Shown here: piece by piece, positions 18,947 through 25,439 of the stretch | How the letters are laid out: the number at the start of each line of letters is the position of its first letter | Numbering within the stretch: the first letter of the stretch is position 1 | Made by a program: the position numbers and the translations under genes | Source of the DNA: Komagataeibacter melaceti | GTDB taxonomy: Bacteria; Pseudomonadota; Alphaproteobacteria; Acetobacterales; Acetobacteraceae | NCBI RefSeq assembly: GCF_003403295.1 | Contig: NZ_QUWV01000149.1 | Span: forward strand, 1 to 64,000 | Length of the DNA stretch: 64,000 bases | Direction of reading: 5' to 3' | Notes under the pieces: generated by a model | What the model was told of the DNA's origin: nothing | Database searches by the model: none | The model's input: the letters and a program-made list of their open reading frames with translations, nothing else

Positions 18947-19108
18947 ATGTCTAAATGGACAGGCCTGTGGCGCGTACGCGGCCATGATGGCAAGGACAAC
19001 CGTATTGTCGTGCTCAACGGGGAACGGGAAGATGAAATCGATGAAAAAGATTACATCATGAACAAGTTCGAGCCCCCCGTTGAAGACCTGGAATGGCGCA
19101 GGAAGTAA
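18947..19108 (+). CDS. Small charged hypothetical protein (53 aa)
   Basis: Short reading frame with a good ribosome site (GAGG, 6 nt before the ATG). The product is highly charged (MSKWTGLWRVRGHDGKDN, then EREDEIDEKDY, ending EDLEWRRK), with four Trp, no membrane segment and no Cys. I do not recognise the family. The codons are less G/C-biased than neighbouring long genes. It is convergent with cowN, 174 nt apart, and a frame on the opposite strand covering the same bases lacks any ribosome site. A real small protein seems likely; its function is unknown. Confidence 0.6.
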   Translation: MSKWTGLWRVRGHDGKDNRIVVLNGEREDEIDEKDYIMNKFEPPVEDLEWRRK

Positions 19109-19282
19109 CCTGACCGCGCCACCATTCCCCATGGCCCCATCCGGGCCAGTAACGGATGACATGGTTTTTCACGCCCCATGGACGGAACCGCCATGTCACC
19201 CGTGCCAATCACCCCGCCATGCCGGAACCCGCCGGGCGTGGCCTGTAGCCGCCAGCGTGCAGCGGGCCAATCCGATGGTGTG

Positions 19283-19558
19283 CTACATGCACAGCACCTC
19301 AAGCTCCTCCAGCTTGCCCAGCGTCACGCCGTCATCAAGATCTTCGAGAATATCCTTCAGCGTCGGCAGGAAGTTGTGCAGCACCCGCAGGTCGTCCAGC
19401 CCCTGATAATGGGCGATGTCGCGCTGCCGGAGGAAGTATTTCCAGAACGGGCTGGTATTGGTGTCAAAATGCACCTGAAGCAGGTCAAACACCTCCGCCG
19501 TCCTGCGTTCCCACTCAACATTCCTGAAGCTGACATACCTGTCGATCTGTGCGGACAT
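19283..19558 (-). CDS. cowN: CowN, protector of nitrogenase against CO
   Basis: 91 aa. The protein opens with MSAQIDRYVSFRNVEWE and continues with FWKYFLRQRD, LRVLHNFLPTLKDILEDL and LGKLEELE ending in Cys-Met. This matches the CowN pattern: xDRYVSF near the start, a central FWxxFxxxR, LxxLHxxxxxIxxLxE, and a Leu/Glu-rich end with Cys. CowN lets diazotrophs such as Rhodospirillum rubrum and Gluconacetobacter diazotrophicus keep fixing N2 in the presence of CO. AGGGGGATAGGG precedes the start. It lies 88 nt downstream of a CooA-like CO-sensor gene on the same strand, and a CooA box sits between them, which strongly supports the call. Confidence 0.85.
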   Translation of the reverse strand: MSAQIDRYVSFRNVEWERRTAEVFDLLQVHFDTNTSPFWKYFLRQRDIAHYQGLDDLRVLHNFLPTLKDILEDLDDGVTLGKLEELEVLCM

Positions 19559-19619
19559 CCCTATCCCCCTGTATTTTCCAAACCGGATGGGGAGTGTGAA
19601 GTGCCGCGCGCGTGCTGTC

Positions 19620-19635
19620 TGTCAGATGGCCGACA
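19620..19635 (-). promoter_or_regulatory. CooA-binding site upstream of cowN
   Basis: On the plus strand the bases read TGTCA-GATGGC-CGACA, an exact fit to the R. rubrum CooA target TGTCA-N6-CGACA. The site is centred about 70 nt upstream of the cowN ATG, between the cooA stop and cowN. A class II activator position (centre at -43.5) would put the start of transcription near 19584, with a poor CACACT -10 at a suitable distance, as expected for an activator-dependent promoter. Confidence 0.8.
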
Positions 19636-19646
19636 TAACGGGCGGA

Positions 19647-20321
19647 TCAGCCCGTGCCCGTATCCGCGCCGCTGGCCCAGTTCCGCAGCAGGGCGACATT
19701 GCCCATGCGCAGGTAGCCACGGCGCTCGCGTGAAAATGCGCCTTCGCGGATCATGGCGTTGAATTCGGTCGAGACCGTCTGCCGTGTCGTGCCCAGCAGC
19801 GCGGCCATTTCCTCCATGCCCAGCGTCAGCGGCACGACCTGCCCGCGTTGCAGCCCCGCACCGCCCTGTGCCGCGCAGCGCAGGATATAGCGCGCGATAC
19901 GCCCCCGGGCATGGTGGAAGGCAAGGTCCTCGATCAACGTGATGGTCTGGCCCAGCACCCGGGCAAGGCCATGGATCAGCGCGTGCTGGAGTGCGGGATG
20001 CGCGGCCGCGATCCGCTCGATGGCGGAGCGGCGGGCCATGAAAAGCTGCGTGAAGGTGGTTGCCTCCATCTGCAGCCGCGTATGGGTGCTGAACATGTCG
20101 CCACGGTTCAGGTAGGCAAGGCTCAGCTCACGGTCAAAGGCCAGCAGGAAGGCCCGCAGCCGCCCGGTCCGGACAATGAATATACAGTCGGTATCATCCG
20201 GCCCGGCAAGGAGCTGCCCACGGTCGTACGCCACCAGCCGGAAGGCGGCCCGCAGGGGTGTTTCCGCCTGCCCTTCCAGCAGGTCCATAATGGTGGCGGG
20301 GCCATGAACATGCGGTGGCAT
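19647..20321 (-). CDS. cooA: CooA-like CO-sensing heme regulator (CRP/FNR family)
   Basis: 224 aa. CRP/FNR architecture: cyclic-nucleotide-like effector domain (1-~125), long C-helix (LARVLGQTITLIEDLAFH), C-terminal HTH (MEEMAALLGTTRQTVSTEFNAMIREG). Resemblance to R. rubrum CooA runs throughout: GRLRAFLL, ELSLAYLNRGDMF, IEDLxFHxxxxRIA and RQTxST. Starting at the second ATG (20321) gives Met-Pro-Pro, so Met removal would expose Pro2, the known axial heme ligand of CooA; ATG at 20324 would give Met-Met, which is not processed. The CO-state ligand His77 equivalent is His80. The Cys75 equivalent is Ser78 (GDMFSTH). Likely role: activates cowN on binding CO. Confidence 0.82.
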   Translation of the reverse strand: MPPHVHGPATIMDLLEGQAETPLRAAFRLVAYDRGQLLAGPDDTDCIFIVRTGRLRAFLLAFDRELSLAYLNRGDMFSTHTRLQMEATTFTQLFMARRSAIERIAAAHPALQHALIHGLARVLGQTITLIEDLAFHHARGRIARYILRCAAQGGAGLQRGQVVPLTLGMEEMAALLGTTRQTVSTEFNAMIREGAFSRERRGYLRMGNVALLRNWASGADTGTG

Positions 20322-20374
20322 CATTTACGGCAGTGGCGCAAATATCATGCCATGGCTGGTGCCCCGCCCCTACA

Positions 20375-21280
20375 TCACGGCGTGTGGCCGTATGTCGCCT
20401 CCAGCCGTTCGCGCAGGTAATCCGCGCCGGTAATGGGCGGGTAATGTGGTGTGTCACCGGGGCGGGCCATGATCGGCTCCACCACCGCATCGGCATCCGG
20501 GTCAAGGAAGAAGGCCACGGAATAACGGTCACTGGCCGGTTGCAGCACACGGTGCGGGGTCGAGACATACACATCGTTGCTCCACCGCATCAGGCAGTCA
20601 CCGATGTTGCAGACAAACGCATCCGGTATCATCGGCGCGTCGATCCAGTCACCACCACGCGGGCGCACCTGCAGCCCGGCCACGCCATCCACCGCCAGGA
20701 TGGTCACGTTGCCATAATCCGTATGCGCGCCAGCCCCCGGCGCGCGGGGCCGGGGCTCCGCCGCGCAGTAGTGCAGCAGCCGCAGCGTGGCCATGGGGTG
20801 GGTGAATTTATCAACAAAGAAATCCTCATCCACGCCAAGGTCCAGCGCGAAAGCCCGGTGCAGCGAGGCGCCAACGCTCTGGCACGCCGCGAAATAGCCC
20901 ACCATCAGATCCCGCCAGCCCGGTATGTCGGGCCATGCGTTGGCGGGCTCGCCCGCTGCCTCGCGGCCCATGTTGAAAGCTTCCTTGCGGTCCGGCAGGG
21001 CGGCGGTGTCCAGCCGCTCCACGCCGTAACCGACATAGCCGCGGTTGTGCCCCACCCGGCTGCGCGCGATGCGTTCCTTTTCCGCGTCGGGCAGGGCGAA
21101 CAGCGCATGCGATGCGTCAAACACCGCGCGCAGCAGCGATGGGTCCACCCCATGGCCGGTAATGTAGAAAAAGCCCGTCTCGCGGCAGGCGCGGCCAAGG
21201 GCGGCGGCGACTTCCCTGCGCTCCGCCGGGGTTCCTTCCCTCAGGCGCGTGATGTCAATAACCGGAATATCATGAGACAT
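20375..21280 (-). CDS. 2OG-Fe(II) oxygenase, isopenicillin N synthase-like
   Basis: 301 aa. N-terminal DIOX-type region (IPVIDITRL, GFFYITGHGVD) and a C-terminal double-stranded beta-helix with the iron triad His186, Asp188 (GAHTDYGN) and His243 (STPHRV), and the 2-oxoglutarate clamp Arg252-x-Ser254 (RYS). All catalytic residues are intact. Bacterial members hydroxylate or desaturate small molecules; the substrate cannot be read. The ATG lies inside the last codons of the upstream AraC gene (11-nt overlap), so the two are coupled, and cooA begins 53 nt downstream on the same strand. Confidence 0.85.
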   Translation of the reverse strand: MSHDIPVIDITRLREGTPAERREVAAALGRACRETGFFYITGHGVDPSLLRAVFDASHALFALPDAEKERIARSRVGHNRGYVGYGVERLDTAALPDRKEAFNMGREAAGEPANAWPDIPGWRDLMVGYFAACQSVGASLHRAFALDLGVDEDFFVDKFTHPMATLRLLHYCAAEPRPRAPGAGAHTDYGNVTILAVDGVAGLQVRPRGGDWIDAPMIPDAFVCNIGDCLMRWSNDVYVSTPHRVLQPASDRYSVAFFLDPDADAVVEPIMARPGDTPHYPPITGADYLRERLEATYGHTP

Positions 21281-22127
21281 AGGACTGGTCCGTCATGTTA
21301 TCGGAAAGGATTTCGTTCTGCGTGCGGATGCCGTCGCCCGTTTCCACCGAGCCCGGCTGGTGCGTGCCGCGCTGGCGCAGGTCGCGCGGGCACAGCCCGG
21401 TCATGCGCCGCACCAGGCGTGAAAGGTGAAAGGGCGAACCGAAGCCGCACAGTTCGGCAATGGTGGCCAGCGGCATGTCGGTGCGCAGGATCATGCGGAT
21501 GGCCGCCTGCGTGCGTATGTCCCACACATGGCGCATGGGGGTGGTGCCGAAATACCGGCGGAAGGACGCCACCAGATGGGGCGGCGTAACCCCCCACACG
21601 CCTGCAAGGCGCTGGAGGTCGAGTGGCTCGAAATAATGCGCCTCGACATAGGCGCGGACCTTCGCCAGCCCTTCGGGCAGGTGGGATGTGTCTTCCCGCC
21701 CGGTTTCAAACCGCCATGCAGCAAACAGCGCCTCGCCCAGCGCGTTGCGCAGCAGGTCGGCCTCGGGCGAACGCTCAAGGCCGCAGCCCAGCCCCTCGCG
21801 GAACAGGGTGCGGATGCGCGATGACGCGGGCATGCACTCCGCAATCATCTCGCCGCCTGCCGGGTCGCCCGCCAGCAGCGGCGTTTCGCACCAGCAGACA
21901 TGGCTGCCCGGCGCGTAGAAGGAGGTCCGCCCCTCCCAGTTCACGAACAGGCCGCACTCCCCGGCCTCAAGCCCGTATTCCTGCCCATCGACCAGCGTGT
22001 GCATGGAGCCTGCCTCCACCAGCAGGATCCATGCGTAGGGCTGCCCGGCCACCCGGAACGCCCCCCCGCGTGGATAGGCGATCTCCCCAAAGGAGAAGTT
22101 CGCACCCCTGTTCAGAAACGACAGCAT
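21270..22127 (-). CDS. AraC-family regulator
   Basis: 285 aa. An N-terminal cupin-like AraC-binding domain (~1-150, WILLVEAGSMHTLVDGQ) is followed by two C-terminal HTH motifs (LDLQRLAGVWGVTPPHLVASFRRYFG and LATIAELCGFGSPFHLSRLVRRMTGLCPRDLRQ). Its tail overlaps the start of the 2OG-Fe(II) oxygenase gene by 11 nt, so it probably controls that operon. The effector is unknown. Upstream lies a 362-nt region with an A/T-rich palindrome likely used for control. Confidence 0.85.
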   Translation of the reverse strand: MLSFLNRGANFSFGEIAYPRGGAFRVAGQPYAWILLVEAGSMHTLVDGQEYGLEAGECGLFVNWEGRTSFYAPGSHVCWCETPLLAGDPAGGEMIAECMPASSRIRTLFREGLGCGLERSPEADLLRNALGEALFAAWRFETGREDTSHLPEGLAKVRAYVEAHYFEPLDLQRLAGVWGVTPPHLVASFRRYFGTTPMRHVWDIRTQAAIRMILRTDMPLATIAELCGFGSPFHLSRLVRRMTGLCPRDLRQRGTHQPGSVETGDGIRTQNEILSDNMTDQSYVS

Positions 22128-22489
22128 TCCAGCATCCCCGCATTACCTTCTTGCCCCCCTACAGATAATTCCCCCCGCACGGGCATGAAATGACCGGACG
22201 GCACAAAAACATATCCATAATTATGATTATGTTCCGGATAGAGCTGAAAACGGGAGAGGATGCGTAACCGGATGATGGCGGCAGGGGAACGTCGGGGCAG
22301 CAAAACGGCCATGCCCGCCGGGGCGCACCCGACGGGCATGGCGTCCCGGTCAGAATTTGCAGGCTATCGGTCGTTCAGGGGCTAGTCGGGCCGGAATCCA
22401 TGCTCCGGTCCCGCACCCGGTCGGTGGGGCGCCCGCAGGCTAACCCCAAGCCGCGCCCGTTCAGGGCAGAACGCGCACAGGCGCGTATG
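22128..22489. other. Gene-free stretch between AraC gene and FTR1
   Basis: No coding sequence is convincing. A/T-rich patch at 22206-22240 contains the perfect palindrome CATAATTATG (22216-22225) and a following ATTATG repeat, a good place for an operator or promoter of the AraC-type gene. The right half is GC-rich, with GCCCG/CGGGC repeats near the FTR1 stop that could form a weak terminator. Confidence 0.4.
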
Positions 22490-23320
22490 TCAGGCGGAAT
22501 GGGCCACTTTCGCGGCGGGGCGATGACGCACCAGATGCCCCGTTACCGTCAGCACGATACAGGTGCAGACCCATGCCAGTATCTGCACGCCCGTGGGCCG
22601 GTCGGAATAACCGAACAGCGCCTTGGCCGCACGGCCGACCATGCTGCCATCCGACAGCAGCCACGACGTATCCCATATGTCATAGCCCAGCGCGGGCAGC
22701 AGGTCGTCACTGGCCAGCAGGGCCGCCGCCTGGCTGGCCATGCCCGCCGCAAGGAACGTGACCAGCAGCCCGGTTACGGCAAACAGGCGGTTGAGCGGAA
22801 TGACCACAAGCCCCCGGTACAGCGCCCATGACAGCCCGGCCCCGGCCACGACCCCAAGCACGCCACCAACCAGCATGGGCACCGGCCCCGTGCCGCTGGA
22901 AATGGCGATGCCGTACAGGAACAGCACCACCTCCATCCCTTCGCGCAGGACGGCCACGGCCACGACAATGGCCATGGCCAGCAGGGAGCGGCTGCCGCTG
23001 GCCACCTCGGCCCCGACGGCCTTCATGTCGCGCGCCATTTCACGGCCATGGCGGGCCATCCATACGATATGCCAGCCCAGCATCACCACCGCGAGGCACA
23101 GGATCACCGCCGAAAACACATCCTGCCCGTTACCGGACAGCGCCTGTGACAGCGCCCCGGCAAAGAGTGCCAGAATACCCGCCCCCAGCACGCCCGCGCC
23201 AATGCCCCCCGCGATCCACCGCCCGCGAAAGGGGATGCCCTGCGTGGCCGCCAGCACGATCCCGACAATCAGCCCGGCTTCCATCACCTCACGGAAAACG
23301 ATCAGAAGACTGCCCAGCAT
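22490..23320 (-). CDS. FTR1/EfeU-family iron permease
   Basis: 276 aa, seven hydrophobic segments. Both iron-binding REXXE motifs of the family are present: REVME at 10-14 and REGME at 126-130. FTR1/EfeU moves iron across the inner membrane. It begins 1 nt after the stop of the upstream cupredoxin gene, so the two form an operon. No EfeB-type peroxidase or EfeO M75 domain is in the window; the cupredoxin probably substitutes as the periplasmic partner, as in reduced Efe-like systems (inference). Confidence 0.92.
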   Translation of the reverse strand: MLGSLLIVFREVMEAGLIVGIVLAATQGIPFRGRWIAGGIGAGVLGAGILALFAGALSQALSGNGQDVFSAVILCLAVVMLGWHIVWMARHGREMARDMKAVGAEVASGSRSLLAMAIVVAVAVLREGMEVVLFLYGIAISSGTGPVPMLVGGVLGVVAGAGLSWALYRGLVVIPLNRLFAVTGLLVTFLAAGMASQAAALLASDDLLPALGYDIWDTSWLLSDGSMVGRAAKALFGYSDRPTGVQILAWVCTCIVLTVTGHLVRHRPAAKVAHSA

Positions 23321-23321
23321 G

Positions 23322-23663
23322 TCAGGGGGCCTCCGTCACGGTTACGGTGCCTGTGGCGCTGTCGGGGTGGTAGTCGTCAAAGAATTTGTAGGTGCCGGGG
23401 TGCAGCGGCCCCGCATGGACCGAAATCGTGCCGCCCTGCACCACGATCTTTTCGAATTTCAGGTCGTAGCTTTCAAATTCATCGACCGTATCATCATGGT
23501 TCGTCAGTTCGATGATGAACCGCTGCCCCGCCGGCACCGTAAAGTGGTCGGGGGTGAAGTGATGGTCCTTCACTTCCAGATGGATCGGCTCCACCGCGCG
23601 TGCGGTCCCGGCCACGGCCACCAGAACGGATGCAAGAATTATTTGGGGGAATGAAATTCGCAT
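23322..23663 (-). CDS. Periplasmic cupredoxin-domain protein, FTR1 partner
   Basis: 113 aa. Signal peptide with cleavage around GTARAVEP (residue ~23). The mature domain is a cupredoxin fold of the EfeO N-terminal type: LEVKDHHFTPDHFTVPAGQRFIIELTNHD, then GPLHPGTYKFFDDYHP. A strict blue-copper His-Cys-His-Met set is not present (no Cys in the mature part), so copper or iron may bind through the His/Asp/Glu residues. It is first in a two-gene operon with FTR1, and likely delivers or oxidises iron for that permease. Confidence 0.85.
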   Translation of the reverse strand: MRISFPQIILASVLVAVAGTARAVEPIHLEVKDHHFTPDHFTVPAGQRFIIELTNHDDTVDEFESYDLKFEKIVVQGGTISVHAGPLHPGTYKFFDDYHPDSATGTVTVTEAP

Positions 23664-23688
23664 GGGTCATCCATTGGGTAATACTTCC

Positions 23689-23717
23689 CCAATAATGAGA
23701 TTGGTTCGCAATGTCAA
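23689..23717 (-). promoter_or_regulatory. Candidate promoter of the cupredoxin-FTR1 operon
   Basis: On the minus strand: perfect TTGACA (23717-23712), 17-nt spacer, TATTGG (23694-23689), 26 nt upstream of the ATG. The spacer and -10 include TCTCATTATT, reminiscent of half of a Fur box, but I cannot claim a full operator. Confidence 0.5.
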
Positions 23718-23820
23718 ACCATGCGACATGCCCATCCGCCGCCCCCGGGGCTGGCGTGCGTGGCGGTGGCCAACCTTTCATTTCCTGCGGCGTTGGCCCC
23801 CTACAGCCAGGGAGGACACA

Positions 23821-23985
23821 ATGAACCAGGGCCTGAAAAGACTTGTCGCCTGCGCGCTGCTGCTGACACTCGCGGGCTGTTACGGCCCCCGTTACCACCA
23901 CTACCATCGTGGCTGGCATGACGGGTATGGCCGCCCCCATGGCCCGCCCGGACCCTATCGCGACGGGCCGGGACGCCGGTGGTAA
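23821..23985 (+). CDS. Tiny His/Gly/Pro-rich lipoprotein (54 aa)
   Basis: Strong ribosome site (GGGAGGA, 6 nt before the ATG). The protein has a basic start (MNQGLKRL), a hydrophobic core and lipobox TLAGC (Cys20). The ~34-residue mature part is Tyr/His/Arg then Gly/Pro-rich (YHHYHRGWHDGYGRPHG). It is similar in plan to the 53-aa lipoprotein at 4454: the same lipobox position, a short His-rich tail and the same size. Function unknown. It is divergent from the iron-uptake operon (157 nt apart) and followed by a strong hairpin, so it is probably a monocistronic gene. Confidence 0.75.
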   Translation: MNQGLKRLVACALLLTLAGCYGPRYHHYHRGWHDGYGRPHGPPGPYRDGPGRRW

Positions 23986-23993
23986 AACCATAC

Positions 23994-24026
23994 GGCCCCC
24001 GGCAGGCCATGAACCTGCCGGGGGCC
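23994..24026. terminator. Perfect 13-bp hairpin after the small lipoprotein
   Basis: GGCCCCCGGCAGG (23994-24006) and CCTGCCGGGGGCC (24014-24026) pair perfectly around a 7-nt loop, 9 nt after the stop. There is no T-run on the plus strand, so it is either a stabilising hairpin or part of a tandem terminator with the one at 24077. Confidence 0.65.
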
Positions 24027-24076
24027 GCAAAAACGCATGCCCCGAAAGCTGCCTGAACAGCCGCTGAGGGCACACT

Positions 24077-24099
24077 CCGCCAGTCAGGGCGGTTTTTTT
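24077..24099 (+). terminator. Rho-independent terminator
   Basis: CCGCC (24077-24081), loop AGTCAG, GGCGG (24088-24092), then seven T (24093-24099). Second of two hairpins after the small lipoprotein gene. Confidence 0.75.
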
Positions 24100-24117
24100 C
24101 AAAAGGATGGCACCCAA

Positions 24118-24143
24118 AAACTTCTGTTTGTTATCAGAAGTTT
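24118..24143 (-). terminator. hmp terminator
   Basis: On the minus strand AAACTTCTG, 8-nt loop, CAGAAGTTT followed by further T residues (24118 down to 24116). It lies just after the hmp stop and forms a short 9-bp stem with a T-tract. Confidence 0.65.
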
Positions 24144-24147
24144 ATAT

Positions 24148-25359
24148 TCAGGCCGCCAGTTCCGCATCCGCCGCGGAACCGAAGAACTCAAACCGGATCG
24201 CCGCATCAGGCACCCCGGCGGCCTTCAGCACCGCAACCATCTCCCGCATGAAGCCATCCGGCCCACAGATATAGTACACGGTATCCGGCCGGGCCTGCGC
24301 CTTCAGCCATGCGGGGGTGAGACGGCCCGCATGCTGCGTGGTGCCTGCATCTTCCGCTGTCTCCAGCGCGGTTTCACGGCTGTAGAACACATCATGCCGG
24401 ACCCGACCGGTCGTCGCCAGCTTGCGGATGTGCTGGCCGAACGCCTCGGTCTGCGGGGTGCGCGTGGCGTGCACGTAATGGATGGCGGGCGCGCTCTCGC
24501 CCGCCATGAGCGTATCGAGCATGGACATGAGCGGCGTCAGGCCCACACCGGCGCTGAGCAGCATGATCGGGGATGCGGCAGGCCCGCCCAGCACGAAGTC
24601 ACCCGCCGGGGCGGAAACCTGCAGTTCCGTGCCCTCGTGCACGCTGTCATGCAGCCATTCGGACACGACGCCACCGGGGATGCGCCGCACGCTGATGCGG
24701 TAGGAAGCCCCGTCCGGCGCGGACGAGATGCTGTAGTTGCGTCGCTGCGAACCATGGCCGGGCACATCAAGCCGGAAGCTGAGATACTGCCCCGGCACAT
24801 GGCGCATGACCGGCTTTCCATCGGTCGGCACGAGTTCAAAGGAGGTAACCGTCTCGCTCTCACGCACGCGGCGGCCAACGCGGAACGGCCGCCAGCCAAC
24901 CCAGCCACCCGGCGCGACTTCATGGGACTGGTAGATTTCCTTTTCACGCCCGATCAGCACATCCGCCAGGAACCAGTACGCCTTGCCCCATGCATCAAGG
25001 ATTTCCGGCGTTGCAGCATCACCCAGCACATGGGCGATCGCGCCCAGCAGCGCCTCCGCCACATAGGGGTAATGCGCGGGCAGGATGTTCAGGCCCACAT
25101 GCTTTTCAGCAATGCGTTCGATCATGGCCCCCAGCACGCCGGGGTTATCAATATTCCGGGCATAGGCCAGCACCGCCAGCGCAAGCGCGCGCGGCTGCTC
25201 GCCATCCTTCTGGTGGGACATGTTGAACAGGTCGCGAATGTCCGGGTTGGCCAGCAGGCGGCGGTACATTTCCGTCGTGATCGCAACGCCGTGCGCTTCC
25301 AGCGCGGGGACGCAGGCCTTGATGATGGAACGGGTCGCGTCGTCCAGGGGAGCAGCCAT
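24148..25359 (-). CDS. hmp: Flavohemoprotein (nitric oxide dioxygenase)
   Basis: 403 aa, the standard length. Globin domain 1-~140 with proximal His87 (AEKHVGL) and a Tyr near residue 32 for the distal pocket. FAD/NAD reductase domain follows, with RNYSIS for FAD, PAGDFVL, SAGVGLTPLMSML for the nicotinamide/phosphate loop and YYICGPDGFM near the end. It converts NO plus O2 to nitrate using NAD(P)H. A strong AGGAG lies 6 nt upstream of the start. Its promoter region carries two NsrR boxes shared with the divergent nsrR gene, so expression is presumably induced by NO. Confidence 0.96.
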   Translation of the reverse strand: MAAPLDDATRSIIKACVPALEAHGVAITTEMYRRLLANPDIRDLFNMSHQKDGEQPRALALAVLAYARNIDNPGVLGAMIERIAEKHVGLNILPAHYPYVAEALLGAIAHVLGDAATPEILDAWGKAYWFLADVLIGREKEIYQSHEVAPGGWVGWRPFRVGRRVRESETVTSFELVPTDGKPVMRHVPGQYLSFRLDVPGHGSQRRNYSISSAPDGASYRISVRRIPGGVVSEWLHDSVHEGTELQVSAPAGDFVLGGPAASPIMLLSAGVGLTPLMSMLDTLMAGESAPAIHYVHATRTPQTEAFGQHIRKLATTGRVRHDVFYSRETALETAEDAGTTQHAGRLTPAWLKAQARPDTVYYICGPDGFMREMVAVLKAAGVPDAAIRFEFFGSAADAELAA

Positions 25360-25370
25360 GTTTCACTCCT

Positions 25371-25393
25371 AAGATGTAAGTTACGCACATCTT
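25371..25393. promoter_or_regulatory. NsrR operator 1 (hmp-proximal)
   Basis: AAGATGT-N9-ACATCTT, a perfect inverted repeat, matching the proteobacterial NsrR consensus arms (AAGATGY...RCATCTT at the same spacing). It begins 12 nt upstream of the hmp ATG, where it would cover the transcription start. Confidence 0.85.
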
Positions 25394-25410
25394 TCAATAC
25401 CCTCTGGAAA

Positions 25411-25433
25411 AAGATGTCAATGGCGTATATCTT
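25411..25433. promoter_or_regulatory. NsrR operator 2 (nsrR-proximal)
   Basis: AAGATGT-N9-ATATCTT, one base off a perfect repeat and spaced 40 bp centre to centre from operator 1. It contains TATATC, a possible -10 for nsrR, and ends 6 nt before the nsrR ATG, which implies autoregulation and perhaps a near-leaderless mRNA. Confidence 0.8.
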
Positions 25434-25439
25434 TATGTG

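Noticed and set aside
18833-19162. Minus-strand 109-codon frame over the 53-aa gene
   Set aside because: Lacks a ribosome site and family pattern; the plus-strand 53-aa frame has both a promoter-like element and a ribosome site.
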